NCBI GenBank assembly: GCA_013399875.1
Contig: VXAZ01006886.1
Location: 2,493,288-2,557,287 of the forward strand
Length of the DNA stretch: 64,000 nt
Origin: Gymnorhina tibicen
Lineage: Eukaryota; Chordata; Aves; Passeriformes; Artamidae
Direction of reading: 5' to 3'
Positions 1-11,335 of the stretch are shown piece after piece. Each line of letters opens with the position of its first letter. Positions within the stretch are counted from its first letter, which is position 1. The notes under the pieces were generated by a model. The model worked only from the letters and a program-made list of their open reading frames with translations, made no database searches and was not told where the DNA came from. The position numbers and the translations under genes were made by a program.

Positions 1-10
1 TCTCCCCTAG

Positions 11-3000
11 GAGTACAGTCAGAACAGAAGTGGAAGCAACTTGCAGAGCTTGCCATTAGTAAATGCCAGTTTGGCTTAGCCCAGGAGTGCCTCCACCATG
101 CACAAGACTACGGAGGACTGCTGCTCCTGGCCACAGCTTCAGGAAACGCCAACATGGTGAACAAGTTAGCCGAAGGTGCAGAAAAAGATGGCAAGAATAA
201 TGTGGCGTTTATGAGCTACTTCCTGCAGGGAAAGTAAGTAGCAAACAAGATTCTGATTGTTTTGTTCTGCTTTCCCAAGTGCCAAGACCCTCAGGTTCTT
301 CAAGTGGTTAACTACAGCTACATTTAAACTTCACAGACAAGGATGGTCATTAGTCCTTCTCAGAAAAGCTCATTCTATTTTAAGATGACTGCTAGATTTA
401 AAATCTGAAATGAAAGCACTTTAAGTTAATGTAATACAATAAACAGCTAAACTAATACAAGATTTTGTCTTTATTAGGTTTACTGGTTAAAATCACATTT
501 TGAAATCTTTTAGGCTTGATTCATGTTTGGAACTCCTGATTAAAACTGGGCGTCTCCCTGAAGCCGCTTTTCTTGCACGGACATATTTGCCAAGCCAAGT
601 TTCAAGGTAATTCCTAAGCATATGCAGAGCATGAACTGTGTTGTCAAAATGAGCTGTCTATAACAAATCTGGTTTGCATCTCCAGGGTTGTTAAACTCTG
701 GCGGGAGAACCTCTCTAAAGTCAATCAAAAAGCTGCTGAGTCCCTTGCTGATCCTACAGAATATGAAAATCTTTTCCCTGGATTAAAGGAAGCTTTTGTT
801 GCTGAAGAGTACGTTAAGCGAAGTCTTGCTGACTTGAGGCCAGCCAGGGAATACCCACTTGTCACTGTAAGTAGAAGGTTTTACTGTCTCTAGAAGAAGA
901 ACATTTGGTGCTATGTAAAATCAGCTCTAAGCAACTCAGTGCAACACTTAAATGTGTCTGGCATTTTTTGATGTTTAGCCAAATGAAGAAAGAAATTTAC
1001 TTGAAGAAGCAAAAGGATTTGAGCCTTCTGGAATAATGACATCTCAGGTCAGTGTAACTACTGAGTGATGAATCTAAGGGAGAACTTTGCTATCTTACAG
1101 TAACATCTACCCTGGAGAATATTTCACCAGTAATGGACAAATTGTTACTTTTATTACCTTGACTGTAAGTGCTGCTGTAAGTTGGTTTCATGTTCTTTTG
1201 CCTCAGATTCTTCTTAATCTATGTCTGTACCTACTAACAGCTTCTTGACTGTGAAATTATTTGTGTGCTTCCTTACCTTGGGTCACCCTTTGTAGTGTAA
1301 TTGTAGAGTCTTATCATTGATTTCATCCTACAGAAAAATAACTCCAATTGCATTTACAATCACTGCCTCAACTGCAACTGGTTTTCTAAAAGCTCAGTAG
1401 CTGGAAATGGAAACTCTTGCATATTACAGCAATGAAAAATGCTCTGTGTTCCTTGCTAGTGTGCTGCCTGGCTATAGAGTAACACTAACCCATAACTAAC
1501 TGACCAGGAATCCTGCTCAGGTACCTCAACACAGGTTCTAATCAATATCTGAAGTAAAAAACTCAATTTTACCACCTCAGTTGTTCAATTACTATGCAGA
1601 AAATAGGACAAGTGTAAGGTATAAACAGACAGATTGAAACAAACACTTATAGCTTTTCAGAGCCTTAGCAGAAGATGACAACTTCTAATTTTGTTCAAAT
1701 ACACTTTACATTTGTGTATGAATTGTAATGTGAGGGTTTCTTAAAGGCAGTGATGTTGGCACAGATCTTTAAGGCTATAAACATCTAAAATCAAAACTGC
1801 ACTGGAAACCAAAGGAGAAACAGAAAAGCTACAACTCTCCATTGGGTGTATTTTTTTCTTCATAGGCGATGCACTACAAAGCGTAGTGTAGAACATCCCT
1901 GACAGACCAGAGAAGTTAGGTTACTTTCAAGCCTCTGTCATGACTCTTTGCTTCTTTGTGTATCAAAGGAAATATCATTAAAGCAAAATCAGACTTGTCT
2001 GCACACTTGTTAAAGATGATAAACAACACTGTCAGGGCTACCTGAATCATATGAGAACGAGCTTGCCGTAGAAGCTGAAAACAAGATCTCAGTGTATCTT
2101 TGCATTCACCTCATGCTTGCATAGAAGCCCTAAACCCCAGTTGTCTCTTACAGCTGAATATGGGACATCGTAGGAGACAGATTAATTCTATAATTCAATG
2201 CAGTTAATTGAATAGTACCATTGCTTCAGTAATAGTACTAACTGATGAATTATCTTAATATAAAACTTGTGCAGTAGTGAAGTGAGAAGATGAAGTGTTA
2301 AACCATTATAGGATATAGCAGTTACTAAAATTTGTTGTCAGTCTCTAACTTAATTTCTCCTGCTGAGAACATTGAAAATCACTAACAGCACTTCAGTATT
2401 TGAAAATGAACTGGTACTTTCTGAAGGTTGGTCTCATTTTATCAGTCCCATCATCAACTGCTTCAAATAAACTGGGGAGGGAAATAGTCTCCAGTGGAGT
2501 GAGGACTAGAATCCTTTCTGACAGTGAAGATGTGGCTCAAGAATAACTGAGGGCAACTGAAAGAGAATCACTGGGAAAGGGGTATTATAGGTCTGCTGTT
2601 GTTTACCTGCTTTTGTTGAAAGAATATAAATTGAAAAAAACTAAAGGAATTTCTTTGCCATTAGAAGAAGGCTGAAGAACCAGTTCCCTCTCCTAAACAA
2701 GAAGTGATGAAGACAGTTGTGCAGAATTCTGATAACCTTCCAGCAAGAGATCAAAAGGTACCAAAATAGTTTTGTAAGGGGAAGTATAAGCACTCAATTA
2801 ATTTTACATTAAAGACTTTATTTAGTGTGATTTAACAAAGCTACTGGAAAACATCACTCCAGCAGTCCCAGAACAGTGCTCAGAGGCCTGCACCGTGTAT
2901 GCAGACACTGTACACAGTAACAGAGACCATTCAGCAGGCGTGGGGGGGATACAAGGGTGAAGTTCAAACATAGCTGCTCAGAACATGGTAAAAAGCTGCA

Positions 3001-3288
3001 GTGGTGGAAGATGCTTCCTTACCAAGCAAACAGCTGCTCTCTCCAGCTTCTTTTAGCACTCGTGCTCCCCAGGAGTGCCTTAGCTGGGGTTTGCACAGTG
3101 TGCAGATACATCCTACAGAGCCATTCATCCCATAAGCTGCCTAACATGTAACCATAGCGGTATCCCCTTCATCCAGTCTTTTCTCTCCCTAGACACTGCT
3201 GGACTTGGAAGATGACTTAGATAACTTGGATTTGGAGGATATTGATACCACAGATATCAATCTGGATGAAGAGATCTTAGATGAGTGA
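11..3288 (+). CDS. COPB2: COPB2, coatomer subunit beta' (3' part, last six coding exons)
   Basis: Beta'-COP is a subunit of the heptameric COPI coat, which carries retrograde Golgi-to-ER and intra-Golgi vesicles. The N-terminal WD40 propellers lie off the left edge. What remains is the C-terminal alpha-solenoid and acidic tail. Coding exons are 11-233, 514-606, 686-866, 979-1047, 2665-2757 and 3193-3288. All have AG acceptors and GT donors, and the phases join into 250 residues plus TGA. Recognition rests on family-typical stretches: KWKQLAELAISKCQFGLAQE in the first exon, RTYLPSQVS in the second, KLWRENLSKVNQKAAESLAD in the third, and the terminal DIDTTDINLDEEILDE. The family is about 900 residues long, so roughly the last quarter is here. 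The exon at 2665 could start 3 bases later (AAGAAG at the acceptor). The penultimate exons encode a low-conservation linker. I see no break, and the gene looks functional. Confidence 0.97.
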
Positions 3289-3555
3289 ACATCCTTTTTT
3301 CCATGACCAAATCAGGATATAATTTGGTCAAAACCCAGAGGAATGAAGTTCTGTGGACTATGTGCTCCGAGTTATTTTGATTTTTATATCACAAGTGGAC
3401 CATGTACATGTAGAAGGAAGTATAGACCCAGCAACTGTACAAAGAGAATCAGCTTCCACTATGTTGAAATTCAAGATTTAGGCCTGCTCCAGAACATAGT
3501 AAAAAATGTTTTCATTTATCAAGCAATTCAATAAATCCTTTTAAACATTCTACTC
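3289..3555 (+). other. COPB2: COPB2 3' untranslated region
   Basis: Sequence between the COPB2 stop codon and the end inferred from the AATAAA signal. It is short and AT-rich. A 63-codon open frame starting at 3343 lies inside it and has no coding character. The exact cleavage site is inferred from normal signal-to-cleavage spacing, not seen directly. Confidence 0.75.
3530..3535 (+). terminator. COPB2: COPB2 polyadenylation signal AATAAA
   Basis: A canonical AATAAA lies 242 bases after the COPB2 stop codon, the first good hexamer in the transcript direction. Cleavage is expected 10-30 bases downstream. Confidence 0.85.
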
Positions 3556-4080
3556 CTCAGTTCTCCACTTACTAGTAATATTTACTAAGAATAGTAGAAT
3601 TATTAAGAATAACCCAGCTTTCAATAGTGTGTATTAGAAATCTGTGAAACGAGAGCATAGTAGCTGAACATTAGTATTTAAACCTGACTTTTCTCAGCAT
3701 ATACACTGAGGTATGTGGTTATGTTTTCACTGTGCTACTTAGCTTGTATCTGGTACCCATCAGTATCAGCTCAGTTACTCTTTCAGACTTCACTTCTAGC
3801 TAAAAGCTTCAGCTGAGCAGTGATACAGGTTAAGGGTTAGAAGTGTTGTTTGTTACACCCGTTCCTAAATGAAGCTGTCCACACCCTGCACTTACCTCAG
3901 TAAGTAAGATGAATTGTGTAAGATGAATTCAAGATAGAACAGTAAAAAAATTAAACTTGGGGTACAGTGTCAACAAAAACAAGTCATGATGGCTGCTCTA
4001 TGTTCACTTACAGAACTTCTCAAAATAAACTGCTGTAGTGATTCACATGTATTTTAGTAAAGAAAAATACATGCTGTAGC
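3556..4080. other. Convergent intergenic spacer between COPB2 and MRPS22
   Basis: About 0.5 kb of AT-rich unique sequence separates the two inferred cleavage sites. No open frame, repeat or RNA gene was recognised in it. The two genes are transcribed toward each other, so read-through of either would produce antisense overlap. Confidence 0.7.
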
Positions 4081-4095
4081 AGTCAAATTCAAGTA

Positions 4096-4101
4096 TTTAT
4101 T
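4096..4101 (-). terminator. MRPS22: MRPS22 polyadenylation signal AATAAA
   Basis: TTTATT on the + strand reads AATAAA on the - strand, 65 bases beyond the MRPS22 stop codon (4166-4168). This gives a very short 3' untranslated region. Confidence 0.8.
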
Positions 4102-4165
4102 GTGGAATCCTGTACAGAAAATATTTATAAACAGACTTAAAACTTATCATAAGCTACCGTTTACT

Positions 4166-7100
4166 TCATGAAGCTGAAGAAGTAGCCATTGCTTCTTCAT
4201 AAGCCTGCAGGGCCAGCTGGATATAACCTTCTCTCTGGGATTCAGTTTTCACAAATACCTGCAACCGTGGCAGGAGAGAGATTAATGTACAGGTAACAGC
4301 AGAGTTCTTAATGAAATTCCATCATGGCAGTGGCAGATCAGCCACCTACAACTGAAATCCTGGTGCAGCTATACATACATACAGTTTAACAAAAACCCCA
4401 GCATGGCCTGTACAACAGTTCTGGTTAAATATCTGCTTCTAAAGGTAAGGAGAAATTTAGACTACTAAATGGGTTCTGCTGGTTAAAAGCTCTCTTCTGT
4501 AGGTTAAGTAGTTTAAAGCAGAAAAGCTTACCTTGATCAGGTCAACTCCTTGAAGCTTCCCTTCTTTAGCTTCTTTTGCTGACTGACATTCAGGATGAAG
4601 CATATGATAAAGTGTAATTAAACTTGTAGCATCCTCCAGCCTAAACAAATAAAGGCTCATTTTAGCAATTCCTTTCTCTTCAGAGTATTCAGAGAAAGTG
4701 TATTTTGTAATGTACTTTGCATAGCACAGGCTCTCAAACTGCTGCTTCCACTGAGGATCCAGTCCCTGGAATCCACAAGTGACCAGGCATCCCACCACCC
4801 CCTGTTGCAATGCCAGGCCCTTCACGAGGAGGAGGGCCAGAAGCCCCTGAAGAACACGGAGCACCAGGCACAGGACCTCATTCTATCCCTCCTGCAGCTG
4901 AAGCCCGCTGGCCTGCTCAGCAGTAATACAGCTGACATCTCTCTAAAAATGCAATTAATTACCCAATAATGAGTGTTCAGTGGAACAACTGTTCCACCAG
5001 ACGGGACCATTTTAATACAGACTGCAATGACCAGTATGTTTTACAGAAGTAGCATTAGAAATCATGTGACACAGAGCTCTCAGCTGAATTTAAAACTACT
5101 GAAGTGTGTGGCAGGGGAAGACATTCCAAACTCTGCTCATTTAAATTGTCCAGATAGGTCAATTTTCCCTTTAACAATTTGATTCTAAAACACGAACCTT
5201 CCTGATTTCTCCATCTGCTCAGGTTTAAAAGCAAGATCTGACCACCTGTTCCAAGATGAAATAAATGCCACCATCACTGCAACCTGAAGTTCTGATTGTA
5301 CAAATTTCTCCCAGCTCTAGTGACATTTTGAACAATTGAATACTGTTCACGTCTGGGAACTTTGGATAAATTTAGCACCATGTTTTATAGAAATCCATCA
5401 ATTTAAAATGAAACCTTATCTACGTGTTCCTAAGCTACTTAGGAATTGCTCTAAAACCCAAAGTATCAACCTTAAAAGCCAAAATTGAGCTCAGTACAGA
5501 AATGTTAGGCTTTAAGATCAGCAGTGCTCAGAGCTGGAAGTGTTCTGACAATTACAAGGGAAACAAAAATAAAAACGCAACAACTAATTTGGCTAATTTT
5601 TGCAGAAACCTAGTTTAATACCCTGTAACTTCATGGACTGTTACTGGTGCTCCTGTATAGCTAACAGTACCTATACAGCTAACAGCTAGAGCTGGCCTAA
5701 AATGTCATGCAAATGAAAACTTTTCTACATCTGACGGAAATACTGTTTTTATTTTCAAACAGCTGTACTTGTTCTAAGGCTAAGCAGGATTACTAAGTGA
5801 CAAACTGTACTTACAAGTCTCTGTTGATCATATCTATGAGTAAGCCATCTGTCTTCTTTCTGTTGACCAGATACCACACCATGCCCCCAAAGTGCCTCGT
5901 TGAGCGGAGCAGGTCATACTTGGCATGTTTCTCAATGTCCTCATAAGTGCGGTGATGAACCTGCACACACACGAGGTTCTGTTTCATCTGCAGAACTGGA
6001 GCCTGATGACAGTTTTCCCCCTGTACCTCTCAGAGAGTTTTTAATCTTTTTCATGTCCCCAAGGTGCAGGAGTAAGCCACAAGCTGAACCATGCTAAAGC
6101 GTTATGCATGTTATAATTCAGGGTAACACTGGGCTAGCCCAGTCCTTAGGCATAGACATCCTTATGGTAAAATACTTAGGCATAGACATCCTTATGGTAA
6201 AAGGAAACTAAATCTTATCTCTGTCCTGAACATTTGGGGAGGGAGGGACATAAGCTCTGAACTTTCACCACACTGCTGTCTAGTTGCATCTATTCTTTCA
6301 GGAGAAAAATGCTAGAGCAAAGAGGTGAAACTTTACTTTGAAAAAAAGTTACTTGAAAAATTGCCTAATAGAAGTTAGTTTCTCAAATCATTGAGAATAT
6401 TACAGCTTAAAGAGAAGTAAACATTTTAAAAGCAAGTATAGACTAACATTTACTAACAGCAGCTATAGCTACTAATTTTATTCTGCTAGAACTACATTTT
6501 TGTAGCTGGTCTTTATCAAAAATAATACTTTGTGCACAGTGGTCTCTCTCAAAATGCACTGTCAATTCCCTGCCTGGTCCTGCCAGCTCCTAAGCCAGCA
6601 GTTAGTGTGACTTCAGCAGCACAACTCTGCTCGTAGCCCCCGACACGTGTTATCATCAGTTCTGGTTTGATACCAAAAGCACCTGTATAAAGACTATTTG
6701 CATGTGCAGTACCTTTCTAGGCTGGTGAAAATTACTTACGCAAAATCCTGTTTTACTTTTCTGCATAAAAATAAACCCCAAAACTCATCACAAGGATAAT
6801 CTATATGGGAAAATTAGAGCACATATGACCAACACCTTTGATCCTCAGATAACATTTTTGTGTACAAAATAAACCCTACAATTCTCTAGTAGTATTTTTT
6901 TTTTGCTAGAAAAATGAAAAGTGAACTCACTCTGATATAGTCAGGTGAATCTGGCTCAAACTGAGCAATGCACATGTTAAGGACATCTTCATGACGGTCT
7001 TGCTGGAATACAGTCTGAAACAACAGTTCAAATTCAGGAGTAGATTATGTAATTGCACCATCCCAACTCTCCAAAATCAAAACAGCAGCCACAACACTCT

Positions 7101-9841
7101 GTTCTGGGCAACACTTACAGTGAGTGTTCATCAAAAGACAAAATGGACAGAAGTACAGTAACTGCCTTGATGACATTGAATATGTTTTCCTGATTTTTGA
7201 TTCTGAAACACCAGTTCACATTTTCAGATTAAATGTACAATTGTTTCTAGTATGACACAGTATTTACACCTACCCAGGATTTACCTGGCCCTAACCTGGA
7301 ACTTTGTTTCAAGTATTTTAACCAAGTTACAATGAAAGGCAATTGTTCAAAACAATTCAAGCAGCTGAACACACACATGCAGAATGGCCTCTTCAGAGTT
7401 ACTCTGCCCAAAGAGCACAGTTTCACTATCAGGCTGCAATGAAATAAAAGTGATCAGTTTCAAAGCCAGGAGGCGCTTACCCCAAGGTTCTCATCCTTGA
7501 ATAACGTGGGGGGAATCACTCTGCGCCCTTCCTTTGGGAAGAATATCTGTATCATCCTGTCTCGTTCCTCCCAGGTCGCTTTGCGTAACACCCCACTGGG
7601 TTCTCTAACTACAATGAAACGTTCCTGGAAATGTGGTAAAAACCAACCATTATCTCCCAAAGCCTTCTCTCGTCATAGCCAGAACCATTCTAAAAAAAGA
7701 TCTCATTTGTCAAAGTCCTTCTATACCTAAACTCACCCTAATGACACCAGTTTTTAACTGACTGTTGCCATGTGCTAAGATTCATCATTTCTGCCTTGCT
7801 ACCTGCTAATTAAGTGCCGCCTTTGCACCTCAGTTTTACTGTATGACAACCGTGCATGTACCACCACTAAAAGCTACAGTTCTAGGAAGTTTAGAGATAA
7901 CGTAACTCATACCCAGACAGGGAGTTAGCCTGATTTTGTCATTTGATAATCCCTACAAAATGAGGAATCCAAGTGTCATGCACTTTTGTACCTTTTTTCC
8001 CAGAAGTAAGTGCTAGAATCAAGCAAGATCAAGTGCAAGGCAAAAAATACAACAAATTAACCAATATATACTCAGATCTGTTCACAAGCATCATTGATTT
8101 AGGGTGACAAATGGGAAAGTTTGTTTGACAGGGAAGTTTTCAGTATGATGCAGCAGGAGAATAAATAGCAGGTTCCTGGAGAAAGCTCTCAGAGTAACAG
8201 ATGAAAGACTGGGCAGTTCGTTTCACAGGATCATCACTACATGCACATTTGAACCATGAAGGCTTCTTAGAACCGTAACTTTGTTAAGAATTTTTCCAGC
8301 CTCTTATTACTGGTACTTACAGACAATCAAGATGTTACATCACACAAAGGAAACTTCATCCCTATACTCCCCAATTCCATTAGACAACTATTTCTTTACA
8401 ACTTTCCTGGGAATTCATTAATCATTTTCACAGGTTTCCACCAGATCTTTGTAACTGTGAAGTAGCTCCATCTTACAAAGTAATCCAATTCTACAGAAAG
8501 CTTCTAGGAGTATGGAAGAACTCAGCACTTCTAGCATATCACAAGCATCTGCTTATAGAAGAATTAACTACCTTCCACACAGCTTTCCCCCATGCCTGGG
8601 GGAATGCAATTTACAATTAATCAGTTAGAAGCAAGTACTAAGAAACACATTTTTCTCTATTGCCTTGTACCAGACTAAATTTTCAACTCCTCGGCCTTTT
8701 TGCAAACAGATCTATGTACATTTTCATCAAAGCTTATTTTGAAAACACATTAATACCATTAATCACATTACTTACACGATGTGGAATGGAATAACTTAAA
8801 TCTGTAAACACGTATTTTACAGTTTCAGTTCCTTCAAGGACTTTGTCTTCTGCTAAGACATCATCAATTGGCTCTCGTTCATTCAAAACAGGGGGCATTA
8901 TTAGTTTTGCTTTAGCTTCCTCAATGGCTTTTCTTGTGGCCTTGTAGAGAAAAAAAAGTAGCTTAATTTTACAATTAAAAGTATCATCCTACTGCAAAGA
9001 TAACTTACCATTTGGGGATAAATATTTTCATTTAGAGAAGCGTGGGTTTTTTCTTCTGCAGTTGAGAAAAAATGAGACACTAATTCCACCTCTAGGTAGG
9101 TGAATTTCATATGAACAATTTACTACTACTGAAACCTGGACAAAATGCTGCAGGAAGTTCCAAAACTACAAGGGACAAACTACTGCGAACACCAGGTTTA
9201 TTTCAGGTGTTTTTCCATGGTATATTTCCCCCAAAGCATAAACCACAACCAACAGTTTGTATATAGCTTTAATTGTGGCTACAACAGAACTGGTTTAAGT
9301 CAGGTCCCTTTGTCATCCTGAATGAAGTCAGACCAGAGCGAAGAGAAAAAAAAAGTAGTCAAAGGATTCCCAGGGCTATACCTTAAGTATCAGATGAAGA
9401 CATTTAACAGTTAGGAAGCATAACATATAAAGAGAAACTGTCACTCAAGAAAAAAAGGTCAGATTTCCTTCCATATCCGATCAAAATTACACAAAACTGG
9501 ACAAACCAAGCTATTTCAAGTGAAGAAACACTGATTTACACTAATTTAGCGAATAACCTGAAACAAAGTAAAGGAACCAGAATGTTTTCAAACGCAGCAG
9601 TAAAGAAAGCAGAAATATGGGCTATAACAGGCATTTTGCTAAAACCAACACTTACTTCCGAAGGAAGCAGAGCAGCCTACCTCTTCCAGCTGAGCTTCGG
9701 TCATCAACTTGTAGTTGGGCGGCTTGAGGTCCTTTTTCACAGGCCGGAACACCTTGTGCAGGTCGAGTCCCGTCATTCTGTACAGCAGCGTCTGGACCGC
9801 TTCGTCCGTGAAGGCGGGCTTGGGCTTGGCGGCCTTTCCCT
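4166..9841 (-). CDS. MRPS22: MRPS22, mitochondrial ribosomal protein mS22 (seven coding exons; first exon unresolved)
   Basis: This is a component of the mitochondrial 28S ribosomal subunit, specific to mitochondria, acting in matrix translation. Exons in transcript order are 9841-9681, 8940-8776, 7624-7481, 7014-6931, 5960-5815, 4640-4532 and 4258-4166. All internal boundaries are AG/GT and phases match, giving about 299 residues to a TGA at 4168-4166. Diagnostic stretches include [12 protein letters not shown] and [12 protein letters not shown] (first listed exon), [14 protein letters not shown] (second), [20 protein letters not shown] (third) and AQFEPDS (fourth). The protein in other vertebrates is about 360 residues. 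The missing 60 or so belong to the targeting presequence in an upstream exon. The - strand ATGs near 9970 and 9938 are in the wrong phase for the 9841 acceptor, and an N at 10005 blurs the region. It is convergent with COPB2, the neighbour order known in mammals. Confidence 0.96.
6145..6202. repeat. 30-bp tandem duplication in an MRPS22 intron
   Basis: Two head-to-tail copies beginning CTTAGGCATAGACATCC (6145-6174 and 6175-6202) match almost perfectly over their first 28 bases. They lie in the intron between the exons at 6931-7014 and 5815-5960. The high identity suggests a recent slippage duplication. Confidence 0.9.
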
Positions 9842-10049
9842 CTGCGGGAGGGGGCACACGCTGTTACCCGGGGGCTGAGGGGACGGCCACGGTCACAGTC
9901 ACCCCCTGCCCTCACGGCTCCTCCCGCCCCCGCCGGGACATCCGCGGCCCCACACCCGCCCCGACCCGCATCCCTCCCCACGGGGACGGCAGCCGCCCAC
10001 CACCNATCTTTGCCACACCCCTTCCCGCCCCGCGGCGCGCCGGGAAATG
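9690..10049 (-). promoter_or_regulatory. MRPS22: MRPS22 promoter CpG island, gene-proximal half
   Basis: A GC- and CpG-rich segment covers the first resolved MRPS22 exon and the sequence upstream of it. It begins abruptly after AT-rich intron. The - strand sequence near 10049 (CATTTCCCGGCGCGCC) looks like a TATA-less start region, but the transcription start is inferred. The island is interrupted at about 10050 by a CR1 element and resumes beyond it. Confidence 0.75.
10005..10005. other. Single undetermined base (N)
   Basis: This is the only ambiguous base in the window. It sits in the GC-rich stretch expected to contain MRPS22 exon 1. It may mark a collapsed or unsequenced gap rather than one base, which would explain why no in-phase start codon can be joined to the exon at 9841. 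Confidence 0.95.
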
Positions 10050-10427
10050 CAGTCACAGAGTCACGGAATATCCCGAGCTGGCGGCTACCCACCGGGATCA
10101 GCGAGTCCAACTCCTGGCTCTACACAGCAGTCACACCGTGTGCCAAGAGTCACACCATGTGCCTGAAAGAGTTGTCCAAACGCTTCTTGAATTCAGACAG
10201 GCGTGGTGCTGTGACCACTGCCCTGCAGAGCTTGTTCCAGTGCCCAGTCATTCTGGGTGAAAAACCTTTTCATAATATCCAATCTAAATCTCCCCTGACG
10301 CAGCCTCTGGCCGTTCCCTCCGGTCCTGTAACTGATCACCACAGAGCGGACATCAGTGCCTGCCCCTACGCTTACCCTCAAAAGGAAGCTGTAGATTGCT
10401 ATAAGGTCTCCCCTGAGTCTCCTCCCG
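10050..10427 (-). mobile_element. CR1 LINE, 5'-truncated 3' fragment
   Basis: The + strand reads as the reverse complement of the 3' end of an avian CR1 retrotransposon. Recognisable blocks include CGAGTCCAACTCCTGGCTC near 10104, CACACCATGTGCCTGA near 10150, CCAAACGCTTCTTGAATTC near 10177 and the CACCACAGAG and AGGTCTCCCCTGAG blocks further right. The element's 3' end is at about 10050 and it is truncated near 10427. Only the 3' untranslated/terminal part is present, with no reverse transcriptase. Boundaries are uncertain by 10-20 bases. It lies inside the MRPS22 CpG island. Confidence 0.93.
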
Positions 10428-11010
10428 GCGTGAGGGAGACACGCCGTCCCCCGGCACTTTCCCCGAGGGAAAGGGCAAGAACGTTGTTGCTCCCAAGTGC
10501 TCCCGGCGCGCTTGTGCCATTAAAGCGCTGCTGGGGCGGAGGCGAGGGCCCAGTATGGGCGGGGATCCCATTCCCCTGCTGTGGGACAACACCGGCAGGA
10601 GCAGGGGGCGGCCGGCTCCCTCAGCCGCCCAGGGCACGGAGCAGGGCTGCGGGCTGGCGGGTTCCCTTCCTTAGCGGGGAGTCTCAGCAGCAGGAAGAAG
10701 GTGGAACTGAGGCCCCCGTGCGCGATCAAGCCGCTGTTAACCTGCCGCGAGTCAGGGCAGGTGCGGGCGGCAGTGGGCGCGCTGCACCGGCACCTGCGCG
10801 GTGTGAGGGGCGGGCGGGCAGCTCCCGGCCCCGCGTCCCGGGCAGGCTGCCCGAGAGGGAGGAACGCGGTGCCAATTCGTACATTAAACCCCCCCGGCTC
10901 TCTCTGTGCTACTCCGGCACCTGCGTGGTGCCTGGAGGCACCTGTGCTGTGCGGGGCACTGGCCTCATCAGCCCGGCCACGGCTTCACTGCCGCGGGTGG
11001 TGAGGAATTG
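10428..11010. promoter_or_regulatory. CpG island, distal half beyond the CR1 insertion
   Basis: CpG-dense, GC-rich sequence runs from the CR1 border to about 11010, where it drops sharply to AT-rich DNA. Several overlapping open frames occur in all phases, as expected from stop-codon scarcity at high GC. None has family features. It is best read as the far side of the MRPS22 promoter island, possibly with a divergent non-coding start. Confidence 0.65.
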
Positions 11011-11284
11011 TTTTCCTCATGCTCAGGGAGCTTTAACGCTTTTATAAAGGAAGGTAAATGTATAACTGTATTGAAGCAAAAAACCAAAATTAACTTTATA
11101 CTCAATAATTATGACGTATCGGCTCTAATGGCTGTGAAGAGCGAGTACTGACTTTTTATAACAGGGTCTGTTTCAGGGGGTTGAAAGTTTATTATGACAT
11201 GAAGTTTATTTATTCTAGCTAGTCTGTATCGCCCACTGTGTGTTTCAGTCTTACAGACTGTGCTTAGGGCTGTGTGAAACAGAA

Positions 11285-11335
11285 GGAATTTGATCTTAAA
11301 GGACTCTTCCAATCTTGATTATTCCATGCTTCTCT
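11285..11335 (+). mobile_element. Degraded CR1 LINE 3' end
   Basis: The block GATCTTAAAGGACTCTTCC followed by AATCTTGATTATTCCATGC resembles the terminal CR1 segment (GATCTTTAAGGTCCCTTCC followed by a run related to ATTCTATG), in + orientation. Several substitutions indicate an old copy. The upstream extent is not recognisable. Confidence 0.65.

Noticed and set aside
1060..1140. Possible C/D-box small nucleolar RNA in a COPB2 intron (TGATGA near 1067)
   Set aside because: No D box (CTGA) at a suitable distance and no terminal stem.
4457..4864. 135-codon - strand frame overlapping an MRPS22 exon
   Set aside because: Only 4532-4640 is exon. A polypyrimidine-AG acceptor at 4641-4642 joins in phase to the exon at 5815, and the rest is intron.
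9652..10110. 152-codon - strand frame as the MRPS22 N terminus
   Set aside because: It is in a different phase from the recognised MRPS22 exon, crosses the N, and reads into CR1 sequence.
10010..11047. 345-codon + strand frame across the CR1 element and CpG island
   Set aside because: The first third is antisense CR1 sequence and the rest is stop-poor CpG island. There is no ATG at its start and no protein family feature.
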